DNA of 64,000 bases from Petropleomorpha daqingensis (lineage in GTDB: Bacteria; Actinomycetota; Actinomycetes; Mycobacteriales; Geodermatophilaceae). Location: positions 5,287,197-5,351,196 of the forward strand of contig NZ_JACBZT010000001.1 of NCBI RefSeq assembly GCF_013408985.1, in the 5' to 3' direction. Shown here one piece after another: positions 19,643-28,197 of the stretch. The stretch's first letter is position 1, and each line of letters starts with the position of its first letter. Under the pieces are notes generated by a model. That model made no database searches, was not told the origin of the DNA, and worked only from the letters and a program-made list of their open reading frames with translations. The position numbers and the translations under genes were made by a program.

Positions 19643-21211
19643 ATGCGTTCTCGCTCCACCCTGCTCGTCGCCCTGGTCGGCCTGCTGCTGGTCCTCACCG
19701 GCTGCCAGTCGTTCACCGACTCGATGACCGCCTCGGGGACGGCGGCCGCCAGCAGCTCGGCCAAGCCGACCGAGAAGGCCGCGCCGATCAAGTGGAGCGA
19801 CTGCAACGAGCAGATCAAGCCGCTGATCGCCGGGCAGGCCGGGGCCGACCGACCGCTCAGCTTCGAGTGCGGGCGCACCGAGGTGCCGATCAGCTACAAG
19901 GAGCCCGACGGCGCCACGCTGCCGCTGTTCCTGGTGCGGGTGAAGTCCGCGAACCAGACGAACCGGATCGGCTCGCTGGTCATCAACCCGGGGGGTCCCG
20001 GCGGCTCGGGTGCCGACGCCGCGATCGGCCTGGCGCTGACCATGCCCGAGGACGTGCTCAACCGCTTCGACCTGGTCGGCTTCGACCCGCGCGGGGTCGG
20101 GCTGTCGACGCCGATCGAGTGCATCCCGGCCGACCTCAAGGACAAGCTGATCGCCGCCGAGCCGCGGCCGACCACCGACGCCCAGCTCGACGACGCCTTC
20201 TCCCTCGCCGACCAGGTGGCCAAGGGCTGCGCCGACAAGTACGGCGAGGCGCTGGGCAGCTTCGACACCGTCGACACCGCCCGCGACATGGACCGCATCC
20301 GCGAGGCGCTGGGCGACCAGCAGCTGACCTACCTCGGCTACTCCTACGGCACGACGCTCGGCTCGACCTACGCCGAGCTGTTCCCGAAGAACGTGCGGGC
20401 GGCGGTGCTCGACGGCGCGGTGGATCCCGACAAGGACCCGGTCGCCGACGCCGAGGCCAGCGCGCAGGGGTTCGAGTCCGGCTTCGACGCGTTCGCGCAG
20501 AACTGCGTCGGCCTGGTCTCCGGCTGCCCGCTGGGCGCCAACCCGCGGCAGTTCGTCTACGACCTGCTCACCCAGGCCGGGACGACGCCGATCCCCAGCG
20601 CCAAGCAGGGCGAGACCCGCACGGCGACGGCCGGCGTCGTCATGACCGCGGTCCAGGCGGCGCTCTACGACCAGGACTCCTGGGCGCAGCTGGCGCAGGC
20701 GCTGGCCGCCGCGCAGAAGGGCGACTCGCAGGGCGTCTTCGCCCTCGCCGACAGCTACTCCGGCCGGCTGGACGACGGCACCTACTCGAACCTGTTCGAC
20801 GCCAACATCGCGATCAACTGCGCCGACCAGAGCACCCGCGAGGACGTGACCAAGAGCAAGGTGACGTCACTGGCCCAGGACTGGAGCCAGAAGTACCCGC
20901 TGTTCGGCGCCGGGTCGGCGGTGAGCCTCTACACCTGCTCGGCGTGGAAAGCCGACCGGACGCCGCTGCCGGAGCGCGACGCGGCGGGCGCGGCGCCGAT
21001 CCTGGTCGTCGGCAATTCCGGCGATCCGGTGACGCCGTTGCCCGGTGCGGTGGACATGGCGAAGGATCTGGACTCCGGCGTCCTGCTCACATGGCAGGGT
21101 CAGGGGCACACGAGCTACCCGAAGACGCCGTGCGTGACCACCGCGGTCGACGCGTACCTGATCGACCTCACGGTGCCGCAGGACGGGCTGACCTGCCCGG
21201 CCTCGGGGTAG
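19643..21211 (+). CDS. Secreted alpha/beta hydrolase lipoprotein, tripeptidyl aminopeptidase (TAP) family
   Basis: A 522-residue exported lipoprotein: signal segment LLVALVGLLLVLTGC with the lipobox cysteine at 21. The alpha/beta hydrolase fold shows INPGGPGGSG (oxyanion region), GFDPRGVGLSTP, and nucleophile elbow GYSYGT. The C-terminal TAP-like part ends GQGHTSYPKTPC, supplying the catalytic His. The family releases tripeptides or acts on esters outside the cell. An ATG 7 bases after TACGCT is preferred to an upstream in-frame GTG because it opens the signal peptide. It lies between ligC and the Prim-PolC gene without obvious relation. Confidence 0.92.
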   Translation: MRSRSTLLVALVGLLLVLTGCQSFTDSMTASGTAAASSSAKPTEKAAPIKWSDCNEQIKPLIAGQAGADRPLSFECGRTEVPISYKEPDGATLPLFLVRVKSANQTNRIGSLVINPGGPGGSGADAAIGLALTMPEDVLNRFDLVGFDPRGVGLSTPIECIPADLKDKLIAAEPRPTTDAQLDDAFSLADQVAKGCADKYGEALGSFDTVDTARDMDRIREALGDQQLTYLGYSYGTTLGSTYAELFPKNVRAAVLDGAVDPDKDPVADAEASAQGFESGFDAFAQNCVGLVSGCPLGANPRQFVYDLLTQAGTTPIPSAKQGETRTATAGVVMTAVQAALYDQDSWAQLAQALAAAQKGDSQGVFALADSYSGRLDDGTYSNLFDANIAINCADQSTREDVTKSKVTSLAQDWSQKYPLFGAGSAVSLYTCSAWKADRTPLPERDAAGAAPILVVGNSGDPVTPLPGAVDMAKDLDSGVLLTWQGQGHTSYPKTPCVTTAVDAYLIDLTVPQDGLTCPASG

Positions 21212-21230
21212 CGCCGAGACGAGGAGCCCC

Positions 21231-22316
21231 ATGGCCGCGAGCAAGGACGCCGTCGTCCTGGAGGTCGACGGGCACGAGGTGCGCGTCTCCAACCCGGAGA
21301 AGCCCTACTTCGCCGAGCGCGGGATCCGCAAGATCGACGTCGTCGAGTACTTCATCTCGGTCGGCCCCGGCATCCTGTTCGCGCTGAAGGATCGCCCGAC
21401 GACGCTGGAGCGCTGGCCGGGCGGGGTCTTCGAGGGCGCGCGCATCTCGACGCGGGTGGACAACACCGGCGACGCGTTCTACCAGAAGCGGGTGCCGAAG
21501 AACGCCCCCGAGTGGGTGCAGACCGCGCACATCACTTTCCCGAGCGGGCGGACGGCGGACGAGGTCGCGCCCGACTCGGTCGCCGTCGTCGCCTGGTGCG
21601 CCAACCTCGGCACGCTCACCTTCCACCCGTGGCCGGTGTCCAAGGCCGACGTCGAGTCGCCCAACCAGATCCGCATCGACCTCGACCCGCAGCCGGGCAC
21701 CGACTTCGCCGACGCCGTCTGGGTCGCCCCGCACGTGCGCGAACTCCTGCACGAGTTCGGCATGGAGGGCTGGCCGAAGACCTCGGGCGGGCGCGGGGTG
21801 CACATCTACGTGCCGATCCAGCCGCGGTGGACCTTCCAGGAGGTGCGCGGGGCGGTGATCGCGTTCGGCCGCGAGCTGGAACGCCGGCTGCCCGACCGCG
21901 TGACCATGTCGTGGTGGAAGGAGGAGCGCGGCGAGAAGATCTTCATCGACTACAACCAGATGGCCCGTGACCGCACGATCGCCTCGGCCTACTCGATCCG
22001 CCCGAAGCCGCACGCGCCGGTGTCCGCCCCGCTCGACTGGGACGAGCTGGGCGACGTCTCGCCGTTCGACTTCGACGTGCTGAGCATGCCCAAGCGGTTC
22101 GCCGAGGTCGGCGACAAGCACGCCAGCCTGGCCGACCACGCCTTCGACATCACGCCGCTGCTGGAGCTGCGCGAGCGCCAGGCCAAGGACGAGGGCCTGG
22201 GCGACCTGCCCTATCCCCCGGACTACCCGAAGATGCCGGGTGAGCCGCCCCGGGTGCAGCCGTCGAAGAAGGTCGCCGGCAACTGGGACGACGACGGCAA
22301 CCCCGTCACCACCTGA
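21231..22316 (+). CDS. Prim-PolC / LigD-polymerase-like primase-polymerase
   Basis: A 361-residue archaeo-eukaryotic primase-superfamily polymerase like the LigD PolDom and mycobacterial Prim-PolC. Metal ligands D150 and D152 lie in RIDLDPQ, S186 and H191 in TSGGRGVHIYVP, and the third acidic residue D240 in FIDYNQMARDRTIASAYS, so the active site is complete. It lacks fused ligase and nuclease domains. Prim-PolC fills short gaps in base-excision repair with LigC, whose gene is 1.6 kb upstream. The ATG at 21231 follows GAGGAG. Confidence 0.9.
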   Translation: MAASKDAVVLEVDGHEVRVSNPEKPYFAERGIRKIDVVEYFISVGPGILFALKDRPTTLERWPGGVFEGARISTRVDNTGDAFYQKRVPKNAPEWVQTAHITFPSGRTADEVAPDSVAVVAWCANLGTLTFHPWPVSKADVESPNQIRIDLDPQPGTDFADAVWVAPHVRELLHEFGMEGWPKTSGGRGVHIYVPIQPRWTFQEVRGAVIAFGRELERRLPDRVTMSWWKEERGEKIFIDYNQMARDRTIASAYSIRPKPHAPVSAPLDWDELGDVSPFDFDVLSMPKRFAEVGDKHASLADHAFDITPLLELRERQAKDEGLGDLPYPPDYPKMPGEPPRVQPSKKVAGNWDDDGNPVTT

Positions 22317-22325
22317 CGCCCGTCC

Positions 22326-23561
22326 TCAGCTCATCCCGGACGCCGCGAGCGGGTCGTAACCGCTGCTGGTCAGCAGGGCCTGCATCTGGCGGCGGCGGAC
22401 GCCGATGTTGGAACCCTCGATGATGGGATAGGCCAGCGCCTCGTCGAGGTAGCGCTTGAGCGGGAAGTCGTCGTCGTAGGCCGAGACCCCGACCACGCCG
22501 ACCAGGTCGTTGATCACCTCGACCGCGGTCTCGGACCCGAAGACCTTCGCGTGCAGCGCCCACTCGAGCGCCTGGGGGTCCCCGGACAGTGCCGCATCCA
22601 GAGCGCGCCAGGACAGCAGCCGGGTCGCCTCGATCCGCGCCTTGGCATCGGCCAGGACGTCCGCGACCGCCTGGTGCTCGATGATCGGGACCGCACCGCC
22701 ACGGTGCTCGGTGAGCGCGAAACGGTAGGCGACGTCGAAGGCCTGGCGCATCGCGGCCACCGAGAAGGTCCCGATCGAGGCACCGCTGCCGACGAAGGCG
22801 TTGCGCGTCAGCTCGACGCCTTGGCCTTCCCGACCGAGCAGATTGGCCTTCGGGACACGGACGTCGACCAGGCCGATCCGCGCCGTGAGGCAGCCCCGGA
22901 GAGCCGGCAGGTCGTAGAGGTGCTCGATCTCGATGTGCCCGGCCAGGTGCTCGCGCTCCGCGACCACCAGCGACACGCCGCCGGGCGCGCGGCACACGAT
23001 CGTCATGACGTCGGGACCGTCCCCGTCCCAGCCGGGCAGGTGCGAGGCCCAGGCCTTGCGACCGTTGATGACGTACTCGTCGCCGTCCGGGACGGCGGTG
23101 GTCCGTACGCCCTCCGCCGGCGGCGGGGCCGCGAAGTTCGCGCTGCCGCCGGGCTCGGAGTAGGCCATGGCCGCCACCGGGGCTCCGCCGTCGGCCAGGA
23201 ACGGGGCGACGAACTGCCGGATCTGCTCCGGCGTGCCCACCTGGTAGACGGGCACGAGCGCGATCAGCGGACCGGCCATCGAGATCACGAAATCCGGGCT
23301 GTAGGACGCCCACTCCTCGATCAGGATGGCCGCGTCGACGCCGCTGCCGGCTGCCCCGCCGAAGGGCACGGGGATCAGTCCCTTGAGGAAACCGGCCTCG
23401 ACGGCCTTCTCGAAGGCCGGCCGGGCGAGGTCCGCTCGGCGGGCGGGGTCGGCTTCGTGCCGCACCGCTTCGGCCAGATCGCGGAGATGGGCCTCGGCGA
23501 ACTGCCGGGCCACCTGCTTGAGCTGCTCCTGCTGCGGTGACAGCGAGAACGACACGGCCAT
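22326..23561 (-). CDS. Acyl-CoA dehydrogenase family flavoprotein (copy 1)
   Basis: A 411-residue acyl-CoA dehydrogenase-family protein, about the usual length, with AMAYSEPGGSANFAAPP (the flavin/adenine region), NGRKAWASHLPGWDGDGPD, and a C-terminal GSNIGVRRRQMQALL. The ATG at 23561 follows GGAGGT, so upstream in-frame codons are ruled out. It is the last gene of a five-gene minus-strand unit and is clearly paralogous to the first at 26488-27735, most visibly at the C terminus. The substrate is unknown; the related nitroalkane oxidases share this fold. Confidence 0.88.
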   Translation of the reverse strand: MAVSFSLSPQQEQLKQVARQFAEAHLRDLAEAVRHEADPARRADLARPAFEKAVEAGFLKGLIPVPFGGAAGSGVDAAILIEEWASYSPDFVISMAGPLIALVPVYQVGTPEQIRQFVAPFLADGGAPVAAMAYSEPGGSANFAAPPPAEGVRTTAVPDGDEYVINGRKAWASHLPGWDGDGPDVMTIVCRAPGGVSLVVAEREHLAGHIEIEHLYDLPALRGCLTARIGLVDVRVPKANLLGREGQGVELTRNAFVGSGASIGTFSVAAMRQAFDVAYRFALTEHRGGAVPIIEHQAVADVLADAKARIEATRLLSWRALDAALSGDPQALEWALHAKVFGSETAVEVINDLVGVVGVSAYDDDFPLKRYLDEALAYPIIEGSNIGVRRRQMQALLTSSGYDPLAASGMS

Positions 23562-23626
23562 CGGGCACCTCCGCCATCGGTCCTGGATCGACGCAGAGCC
23601 TCGCCGGGGAAGCGGCGGATGTCTGT

Positions 23627-24577
23627 TCAGTTCGCGCGCACTTCTCGTCCACCTCGCGCAGCAGCGCGCCGGAGGTCGGTCGGTGAGCGGCCGAACTGCC
23701 GCCGGAAGGCGCGGCTGAACGAGGAGGGGCCGTCGAACCCGACCGACGCCGCGATGTCGGTGACCGTCAGCCCAGGTCCGGCGTCGACGAGGAGGACCGC
23801 GGCACGCTCCAGGCGCCGGCGCCGCACCATCGCCGCGAAGGTCTCCCCGCCGGAGCTCACCGCGGTGTGCAATGTGCGTGGCGAGATGCCGATTCGCCGG
23901 CTGACGGTCGCGACGCAGAGCGCCGGATCGGACAGATCGGCGTCCACCACGCGTTCGATCTCCGTGCGCAGGATCGCCCGCCGGTCGGTTCCGGCGCCGG
24001 CCCGCTCCCCCGCGACAGCGCCCAGCGCCGACACCAGGGCCAGTTCCGCGTCCGGCGCACCGAGGCCGTTGTCGAGCCCCCACAGGGAGGACATCACTGC
24101 GGCGACGACTCCACCGGCTCCGCGGGCGTCGATGGCCCGGGCGGTCAGCCCGCGGATGCCGTCCAGCCGGCCCCCGAGCAGAGAGTGCGGGATGCGGTAG
24201 GACACCATCCGCCACGGCAGGTCGAACTGGAACCCGTACGGCTCGGCCGTGTCGACGACGGTGAACTGGCCCGGCCGGACCACGGCGTGGCGCCCGCCCT
24301 GCTCCACTGCGCAGGTCCCGGCCGTCTGCAGGTTCACGAAGAGGTAGGCGCCGTCGGTCCGCGCGACCTCACCCTTGCCGTGCGAGGTCCGCTGTGGCTG
24401 CGAGGTGATCCGCGCCCGGACGAGGTGCGCCAGCGGGCGCGTCTCCACCCGGCTGCGGAAGTCGTCGGCATCGCCGATCCGGGACGGCGTGAGGGGCACG
24501 AACGCCTCGCAGATGACCTCTCGCCAGTACCCGAACTGCTCCTGCGGCGGGCGGCTGGCCACGTCCCACACCGCCAT
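23627..24577 (-). CDS. AraC family transcriptional regulator (copy 1)
   Basis: A 316-residue AraC-type regulator. An N-terminal domain (about 1-200) contains FVNLQTAGTCAVEQGGRHAVVRPGQFTVVDTAEPYGFQFD, the cupin-like ligand-binding segment shared with the next gene. A C-terminal double HTH occupies about 205-310 (ATVSRRIGISPRTLH, then VTDIAASVGFDGPSSFSRAFRRQFGRSPTDLR). The ATG at 24577 follows GGAGGCGGAGC. It sits 65 bases upstream of ACAD copy 1 and 73 bases downstream of AraC copy 2, probably within one operon. Confidence 0.9.
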   Translation of the reverse strand: MAVWDVASRPPQEQFGYWREVICEAFVPLTPSRIGDADDFRSRVETRPLAHLVRARITSQPQRTSHGKGEVARTDGAYLFVNLQTAGTCAVEQGGRHAVVRPGQFTVVDTAEPYGFQFDLPWRMVSYRIPHSLLGGRLDGIRGLTARAIDARGAGGVVAAVMSSLWGLDNGLGAPDAELALVSALGAVAGERAGAGTDRRAILRTEIERVVDADLSDPALCVATVSRRIGISPRTLHTAVSSGGETFAAMVRRRRLERAAVLLVDAGPGLTVTDIAASVGFDGPSSFSRAFRRQFGRSPTDLRRAAARGGREVRAN

Positions 24578-24650
24578 GCTCCGCCTCCGCGCCCTGGTCC
24601 GGTCGTCCGGCCGCCGTCTGGGCACAGGGTCGCCGGTGCGCGACGTCCGG

Positions 24651-25661
24651 TCAACGCGCCGGCGCCGGGGGAACGGTGGCGCTGGAGGACTCACGGTAGG
24701 CCGTCGGGCTGATCCCGTACCTGGCCTTGAACGCCCGGGTGAAGTGCGAGGCGTCGCAGAAGCCCCAGCGGTTCGCCACGTCCGTCACGGTGACCTGCGG
24801 ACCTCCCGTCTCCAGCGAACGGGCCGCCCGCTGGAGGCGCAGGTCGCGGACGGTGGCGCCGAACGTGGTCTCGTGTCCGTCGTACAGCTGGTGGAGCTTG
24901 CGGACGGAGATGCCCACGTGCCGGGCCGCTTCGACGGCGAGCACCTGCCCGTGCGGCAGCCGTTCGTGCACGAAGCGGGCGATGGACGCCCGCAACGCGT
25001 CGTCGACGGAGCTGCGGTCCCCACCCTCCTTCTCGAAGGCCCCGAGCGCGGTGGCGATCACCTCGGTGCAGGCGTGGTCGAGGGCGAGACGTGAGGCGGC
25101 ACTCAGCTGCGCGCGCGAGCGCCACACGCTCGTCATCATGTCCGCCGCGACGGCGCCGGCGCCGGTCCGGGCATCGATGGTGCGCGCGGTGCGCAGGGCC
25201 GGCTGCGGGATCAGCGCCAGCATCTGGTCCCGCGGGATCTTGAAGGAAAGGACGCGCCACGGGGAGCCGTCGGGCGATTCGTCGAACTCGAGCACGTAGG
25301 GCCGCGTCGTGTCGAACACCGCGAACGAACCGGGCGGCACCACGCACCTGCGTCCGTCCTGCTCGCCGCGACCGGTTCCGTCCAGCTGCAGGTTCACGAA
25401 GATCTGCTCGTCGCGGCCGCGCCGGACCTCGGCCGGCCCGTGGGTCAGCCGCTGGGTGCACGAGACGACCTCGGTCGGGGTCGAGTCCGCCAGCCGTTCG
25501 GCCCGTACCCAGCCGGTCAGGCCCTCACCCCAACGGCTCCGGGTGAGGTGCTGCCGGGTGCGCACCGGCGCCAGCGGAGCGCACGCCTCGCAGACGACGT
25601 CGGCCCAGTAGGCGAACTGGTCCTCGGGCGCCAGCCCCTCGGTCGACCAGGTCAGCTCCAT
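24651..25661 (-). CDS. AraC family transcriptional regulator (copy 2)
   Basis: A 336-residue AraC-type regulator, paralogue of the gene at 23627-24577. The N-terminal part carries WADVVCEACAPLAPV and IFVNLQLDGTGRGEQDGRRCVVPPGSFAVFDTTRPYVLEFD; the C-terminal part is a double HTH ending VTDVANRWGFCDASHFTRAFKARYGISPTAYRE. It is followed by AraC copy 1 and preceded by the SDR gene with a 56-base gap. Two AraC paralogues next to two acyl-CoA dehydrogenase paralogues suggest local duplication of a regulator-enzyme pair. Confidence 0.9.
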   Translation of the reverse strand: MELTWSTEGLAPEDQFAYWADVVCEACAPLAPVRTRQHLTRSRWGEGLTGWVRAERLADSTPTEVVSCTQRLTHGPAEVRRGRDEQIFVNLQLDGTGRGEQDGRRCVVPPGSFAVFDTTRPYVLEFDESPDGSPWRVLSFKIPRDQMLALIPQPALRTARTIDARTGAGAVAADMMTSVWRSRAQLSAASRLALDHACTEVIATALGAFEKEGGDRSSVDDALRASIARFVHERLPHGQVLAVEAARHVGISVRKLHQLYDGHETTFGATVRDLRLQRAARSLETGGPQVTVTDVANRWGFCDASHFTRAFKARYGISPTAYRESSSATVPPAPAR

Positions 25662-25717
25662 CGCTCACCTCACCCGCGCTCGATGCCGCCGTACTATCCC
25701 GCGCACGCGGCCGTCCG

Positions 25718-26452
25718 TCACCAGACGCCGGTGGTGGAGCCTCCGTCGACGGCCAGCACGGCACCGGTCACGTAGTCCGAGCCGGTGAGGTACAGGACGG
25801 CGTCGACGACGTCCTGGGGCACGCCGGTCTTCCCGTTCGGGGCGAGCGTCCGGAAGAACGCCCAGTTCTCCTCACCGCGCGGCAGGAGCGGGGTGTCGAT
25901 GACGCCCGGAGCGACCGCGTTCACGTGGACCCCCGACCCGGCGAGCTCCAAGGCCAGAGCCCTGACCGCGTGGTCCAGCGCACCCTTGGTGACGGCGGTC
26001 ATGAAGCACGGCATCTTCACGTTGGGCTGCAGTGCGATGCACGCGGTGATGGCGAGGATGTGGCCGGACCCGTTCGCCGTCATGTGCCGGGCGGCTTCCT
26101 GGGCCGGGTAGACGAATCCCTTGACGTTGGTGCCGAGCATGGCCTCGACGTCGTCGACGGTGAACGCGACGACCGGCTTGGCCATGAAGATGCCCGCGTT
26201 GGCGATCAGGATGTCGACCCTGCCGAACTGCTCGACCGCCCGAGCGAACAACGTCGTGGCGGTCTCGGGCCGGCTGATGTCGCCCTCGACGGGGAGGAAG
26301 TTCTCGGGGTTGCCGAGGGCGGCCGCGGCCTCCTCCAGCCTGGCCCGGGTGCGGGCGTTGCCGACGACGTTGTACCCGAGCTTCAGGTACGCCTCGGTGA
26401 CGGCGAAGCCCAGGCCGCTCGAGGCGCCCGTCACGATCGCGGTCTTGGTCAT
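25718..26452 (-). CDS. SDR-family protein lacking the catalytic tyrosine
   Basis: A 244-residue short-chain dehydrogenase/reductase. The Rossmann TGASSGLG is at 9-16, and VEGDIS, NAGIFMAK and APGVIDTPLL fit classical SDRs. The usual YxxxK is replaced by TAVTK (Thr at the Tyr position, Lys kept), and the usual catalytic Ser region reads ITACIAL, so neither catalytic Ser nor Tyr is in place. It may be inactive, use another residue, or serve a binding role. The ATG at 26452 follows GAGAGGAAG. It lies between ACAD copy 2 and AraC copy 2 in the operon. Confidence 0.85.
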   Translation of the reverse strand: MTKTAIVTGASSGLGFAVTEAYLKLGYNVVGNARTRARLEEAAAALGNPENFLPVEGDISRPETATTLFARAVEQFGRVDILIANAGIFMAKPVVAFTVDDVEAMLGTNVKGFVYPAQEAARHMTANGSGHILAITACIALQPNVKMPCFMTAVTKGALDHAVRALALELAGSGVHVNAVAPGVIDTPLLPRGEENWAFFRTLAPNGKTGVPQDVVDAVLYLTGSDYVTGAVLAVDGGSTTGVW

Positions 26453-26487
26453 CGTGCTTCCTCTCTCGTGGAGTTGGTGTGGGCCGC

Positions 26488-27735
26488 TCAGCTGACGTCG
26501 GACGAGGTGAGCGGGTCGTACTCCGCGCTCTGGATCAGGGCGTGCAGGGCACGTCGTCGCACGCCGAGGTTTCCCCCGCCGAAGACCGGGAGGGCGAGGG
26601 CGTCCTGCAGAAGTCCGTTGAGCGGGTTGGACAGGTCGTAGCTCTCGACGCCGACCACCCGGGTGAGGTCGGTGATGACGCTGACGGCGGTCTCGGAAAC
26701 GAAGATCTTCGCGCAGTTCGCGAGCTCGGCGGCCGCACCGCTTCCCTCGTCGATGCCCCGGCAGGCGCGCCAGGTGAGGGAGCGGCACGCCTCCATGCGC
26801 ACCTTGGCGTGCACGAGCTCGTACCCGACCGCCTGATGGTCGATGATCGGCACGGCGCCGCCACGCCGCTCGGACTTCGCGAACTGCAGGGCGTGGTCGA
26901 ACGCCGCCCGCATGAGGGCGACCCCCATGACACCGACAAGGGCGGACGCATCGGCGAAGGACTCGGCCACCAGGCGGAGGCCTGCCCCCTCCCGGCCGAT
27001 CAGGTTCCGGCGGGAGGTCCGCACGGCCCGCAAGGAGAAGTCAGGCAGGAAGTGCGCCCGGAACCCGGGTGAATCGATGACGCCCTCGAGGACCAGACCG
27101 TCGACCGGTCCCTCGACGGCGAGGACCGACACCCCTTCTCCTGGCGCAACCGCAGGGCCGGTGCGCGCGACGACGCACAACAGGTCCGCACCGCCGCCGT
27201 CCCAGCCGGTGGCCGACGAGACCCATCTCTTGCGCCCGTCGATGATCCAGTCGTCGCCGTCGACGCGGGCGGCGGTGCGCACACCCTCCCCGGGAGGTGG
27301 CGACCCGGCGTTCGCGCTGCCGCCGGGCTCGGAGGAGCAGAACCCCGCGAGCGGTGCGCCGTGCCCGGTGAGGAACGGTGCCAGCAGTCGCGACTGCTGC
27401 TCCCGGGTTCCCCCGACGACCACCGGCTGCAGGCCGAGCACGGTCCCGACCAGCGTGAGAGCGACGCCGGGACTGCCGCAGAACAGTTCCTCGGCGAGGA
27501 GGGCCACGTCGGTGAGGCACGACCTGTCGCCGCCGGCGGTCTCCCGGATGCACGCCCGGAGGAAGCCGTCGGAGACCAGCCGCTCGTACGCCGGCTTCGT
27601 CGCGGCGAACCGCTCAGCAGGAGTGGACAGCTGTTCCGCACTCGCCGTGACGTCGCGCAGCACGTCCTCGGCGAAGCGCCGCGCCTTCGTGCGCAACTCC
27701 GCCTGACGCGCGGTGGGAGTGGAAGCGAGCGGCAT
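26488..27735 (-). CDS. Acyl-CoA dehydrogenase family flavoprotein (copy 2)
   Basis: A 415-residue acyl-CoA dehydrogenase-family protein with the same landmarks as copy 1: GFCSSEPGGSANAGSPP, DGRKRWVSSATGWDGGGADLL, RRGGAVPIIDHQAV, and GGNLGVRRRALHALIQSAEYDPL at the C-terminal end. It is the promoter-proximal gene of the minus-strand unit, followed by the SDR gene after 35 bases. The ATG at 27735 has only a weak AGG upstream. The substrate is unknown. The nearby maleylacetate reductase-like gene suggests a degradation locus, but no ring-cleavage enzyme is visible in the window. Confidence 0.88.
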   Translation of the reverse strand: MPLASTPTARQAELRTKARRFAEDVLRDVTASAEQLSTPAERFAATKPAYERLVSDGFLRACIRETAGGDRSCLTDVALLAEELFCGSPGVALTLVGTVLGLQPVVVGGTREQQSRLLAPFLTGHGAPLAGFCSSEPGGSANAGSPPPGEGVRTAARVDGDDWIIDGRKRWVSSATGWDGGGADLLCVVARTGPAVAPGEGVSVLAVEGPVDGLVLEGVIDSPGFRAHFLPDFSLRAVRTSRRNLIGREGAGLRLVAESFADASALVGVMGVALMRAAFDHALQFAKSERRGGAVPIIDHQAVGYELVHAKVRMEACRSLTWRACRGIDEGSGAAAELANCAKIFVSETAVSVITDLTRVVGVESYDLSNPLNGLLQDALALPVFGGGNLGVRRRALHALIQSAEYDPLTSSDVS

Positions 27736-28197
27736 CCTGCATCAGGCCTTTCCCGTTCTCCGCGAGGCGCTCGACGCCTGGGGACGACGACGGTCGTGGT
27801 CGGCGAAGAAGGCGCCGGTGCCGACGTCCGCCGTCACGGCATGGTGTGCCGACGGCTAGGGCTCTGACGTGGAGATTCGCGCACGGCGACGTGGACGTGC
27901 GTGCACGCTCACCGCTGGTGGGCACGACAGGCGTCCAGCAGCACCTGGCGCCGCGTTGCTCCCCCCGCACCGCGGTCCGCCGATTCCCGGCGCGGGAAGT
28001 CCTGAGCCGACCCGACGGATTCAGTGCCCTGCGAGACCTGACCGGCGCCCTCCGACGGCATCTGCGCCACCATCATGTGAACCCTTCCTCTCATCGAGCA
28101 GGAAGGCCCAGCACGAACCGAAGGGGTGGCCGGTGGGTCGCAGCAAGCGCTCAGGAGAGCTGGTCAGCGAGGGGCGCCAGGCGGCGGTCGTCGCCCC
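27736..28197. other. Gene-poor stretch between ACAD copy 2 and MAR-like gene
   Basis: No convincing gene is seen across about 460 bases. One short minus-strand ORF (27909-28076) has a good ribosome site, but its protein is atypical. No promoter could be assigned firmly. Confidence 0.5.
27909..28076 (-). CDS. Candidate small ORF, possible gene remnant
   Basis: Starting at ATGATG, with a strong GAGAGGAAGGG ribosome site 6 bases upstream, it encodes 55 residues: MMVAQMPSEG, then a low-complexity R/G/S-rich tail ending CRAHQR. After the first ten residues it resembles no protein family. It could be a short gene, or a start region left from a frameshifted or deleted gene. Confidence 0.3.
   Translation of the reverse strand: MMVAQMPSEGAGQVSQGTESVGSAQDFPRRESADRGAGGATRRQVLLDACRAHQR

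Noticed and set aside
22326-24215. 629-residue extension of ACAD copy 1
   Set aside because: The extra N-terminal 218 residues run antisense-like over the AraC gene; GGAGGT marks ATG at 23561.
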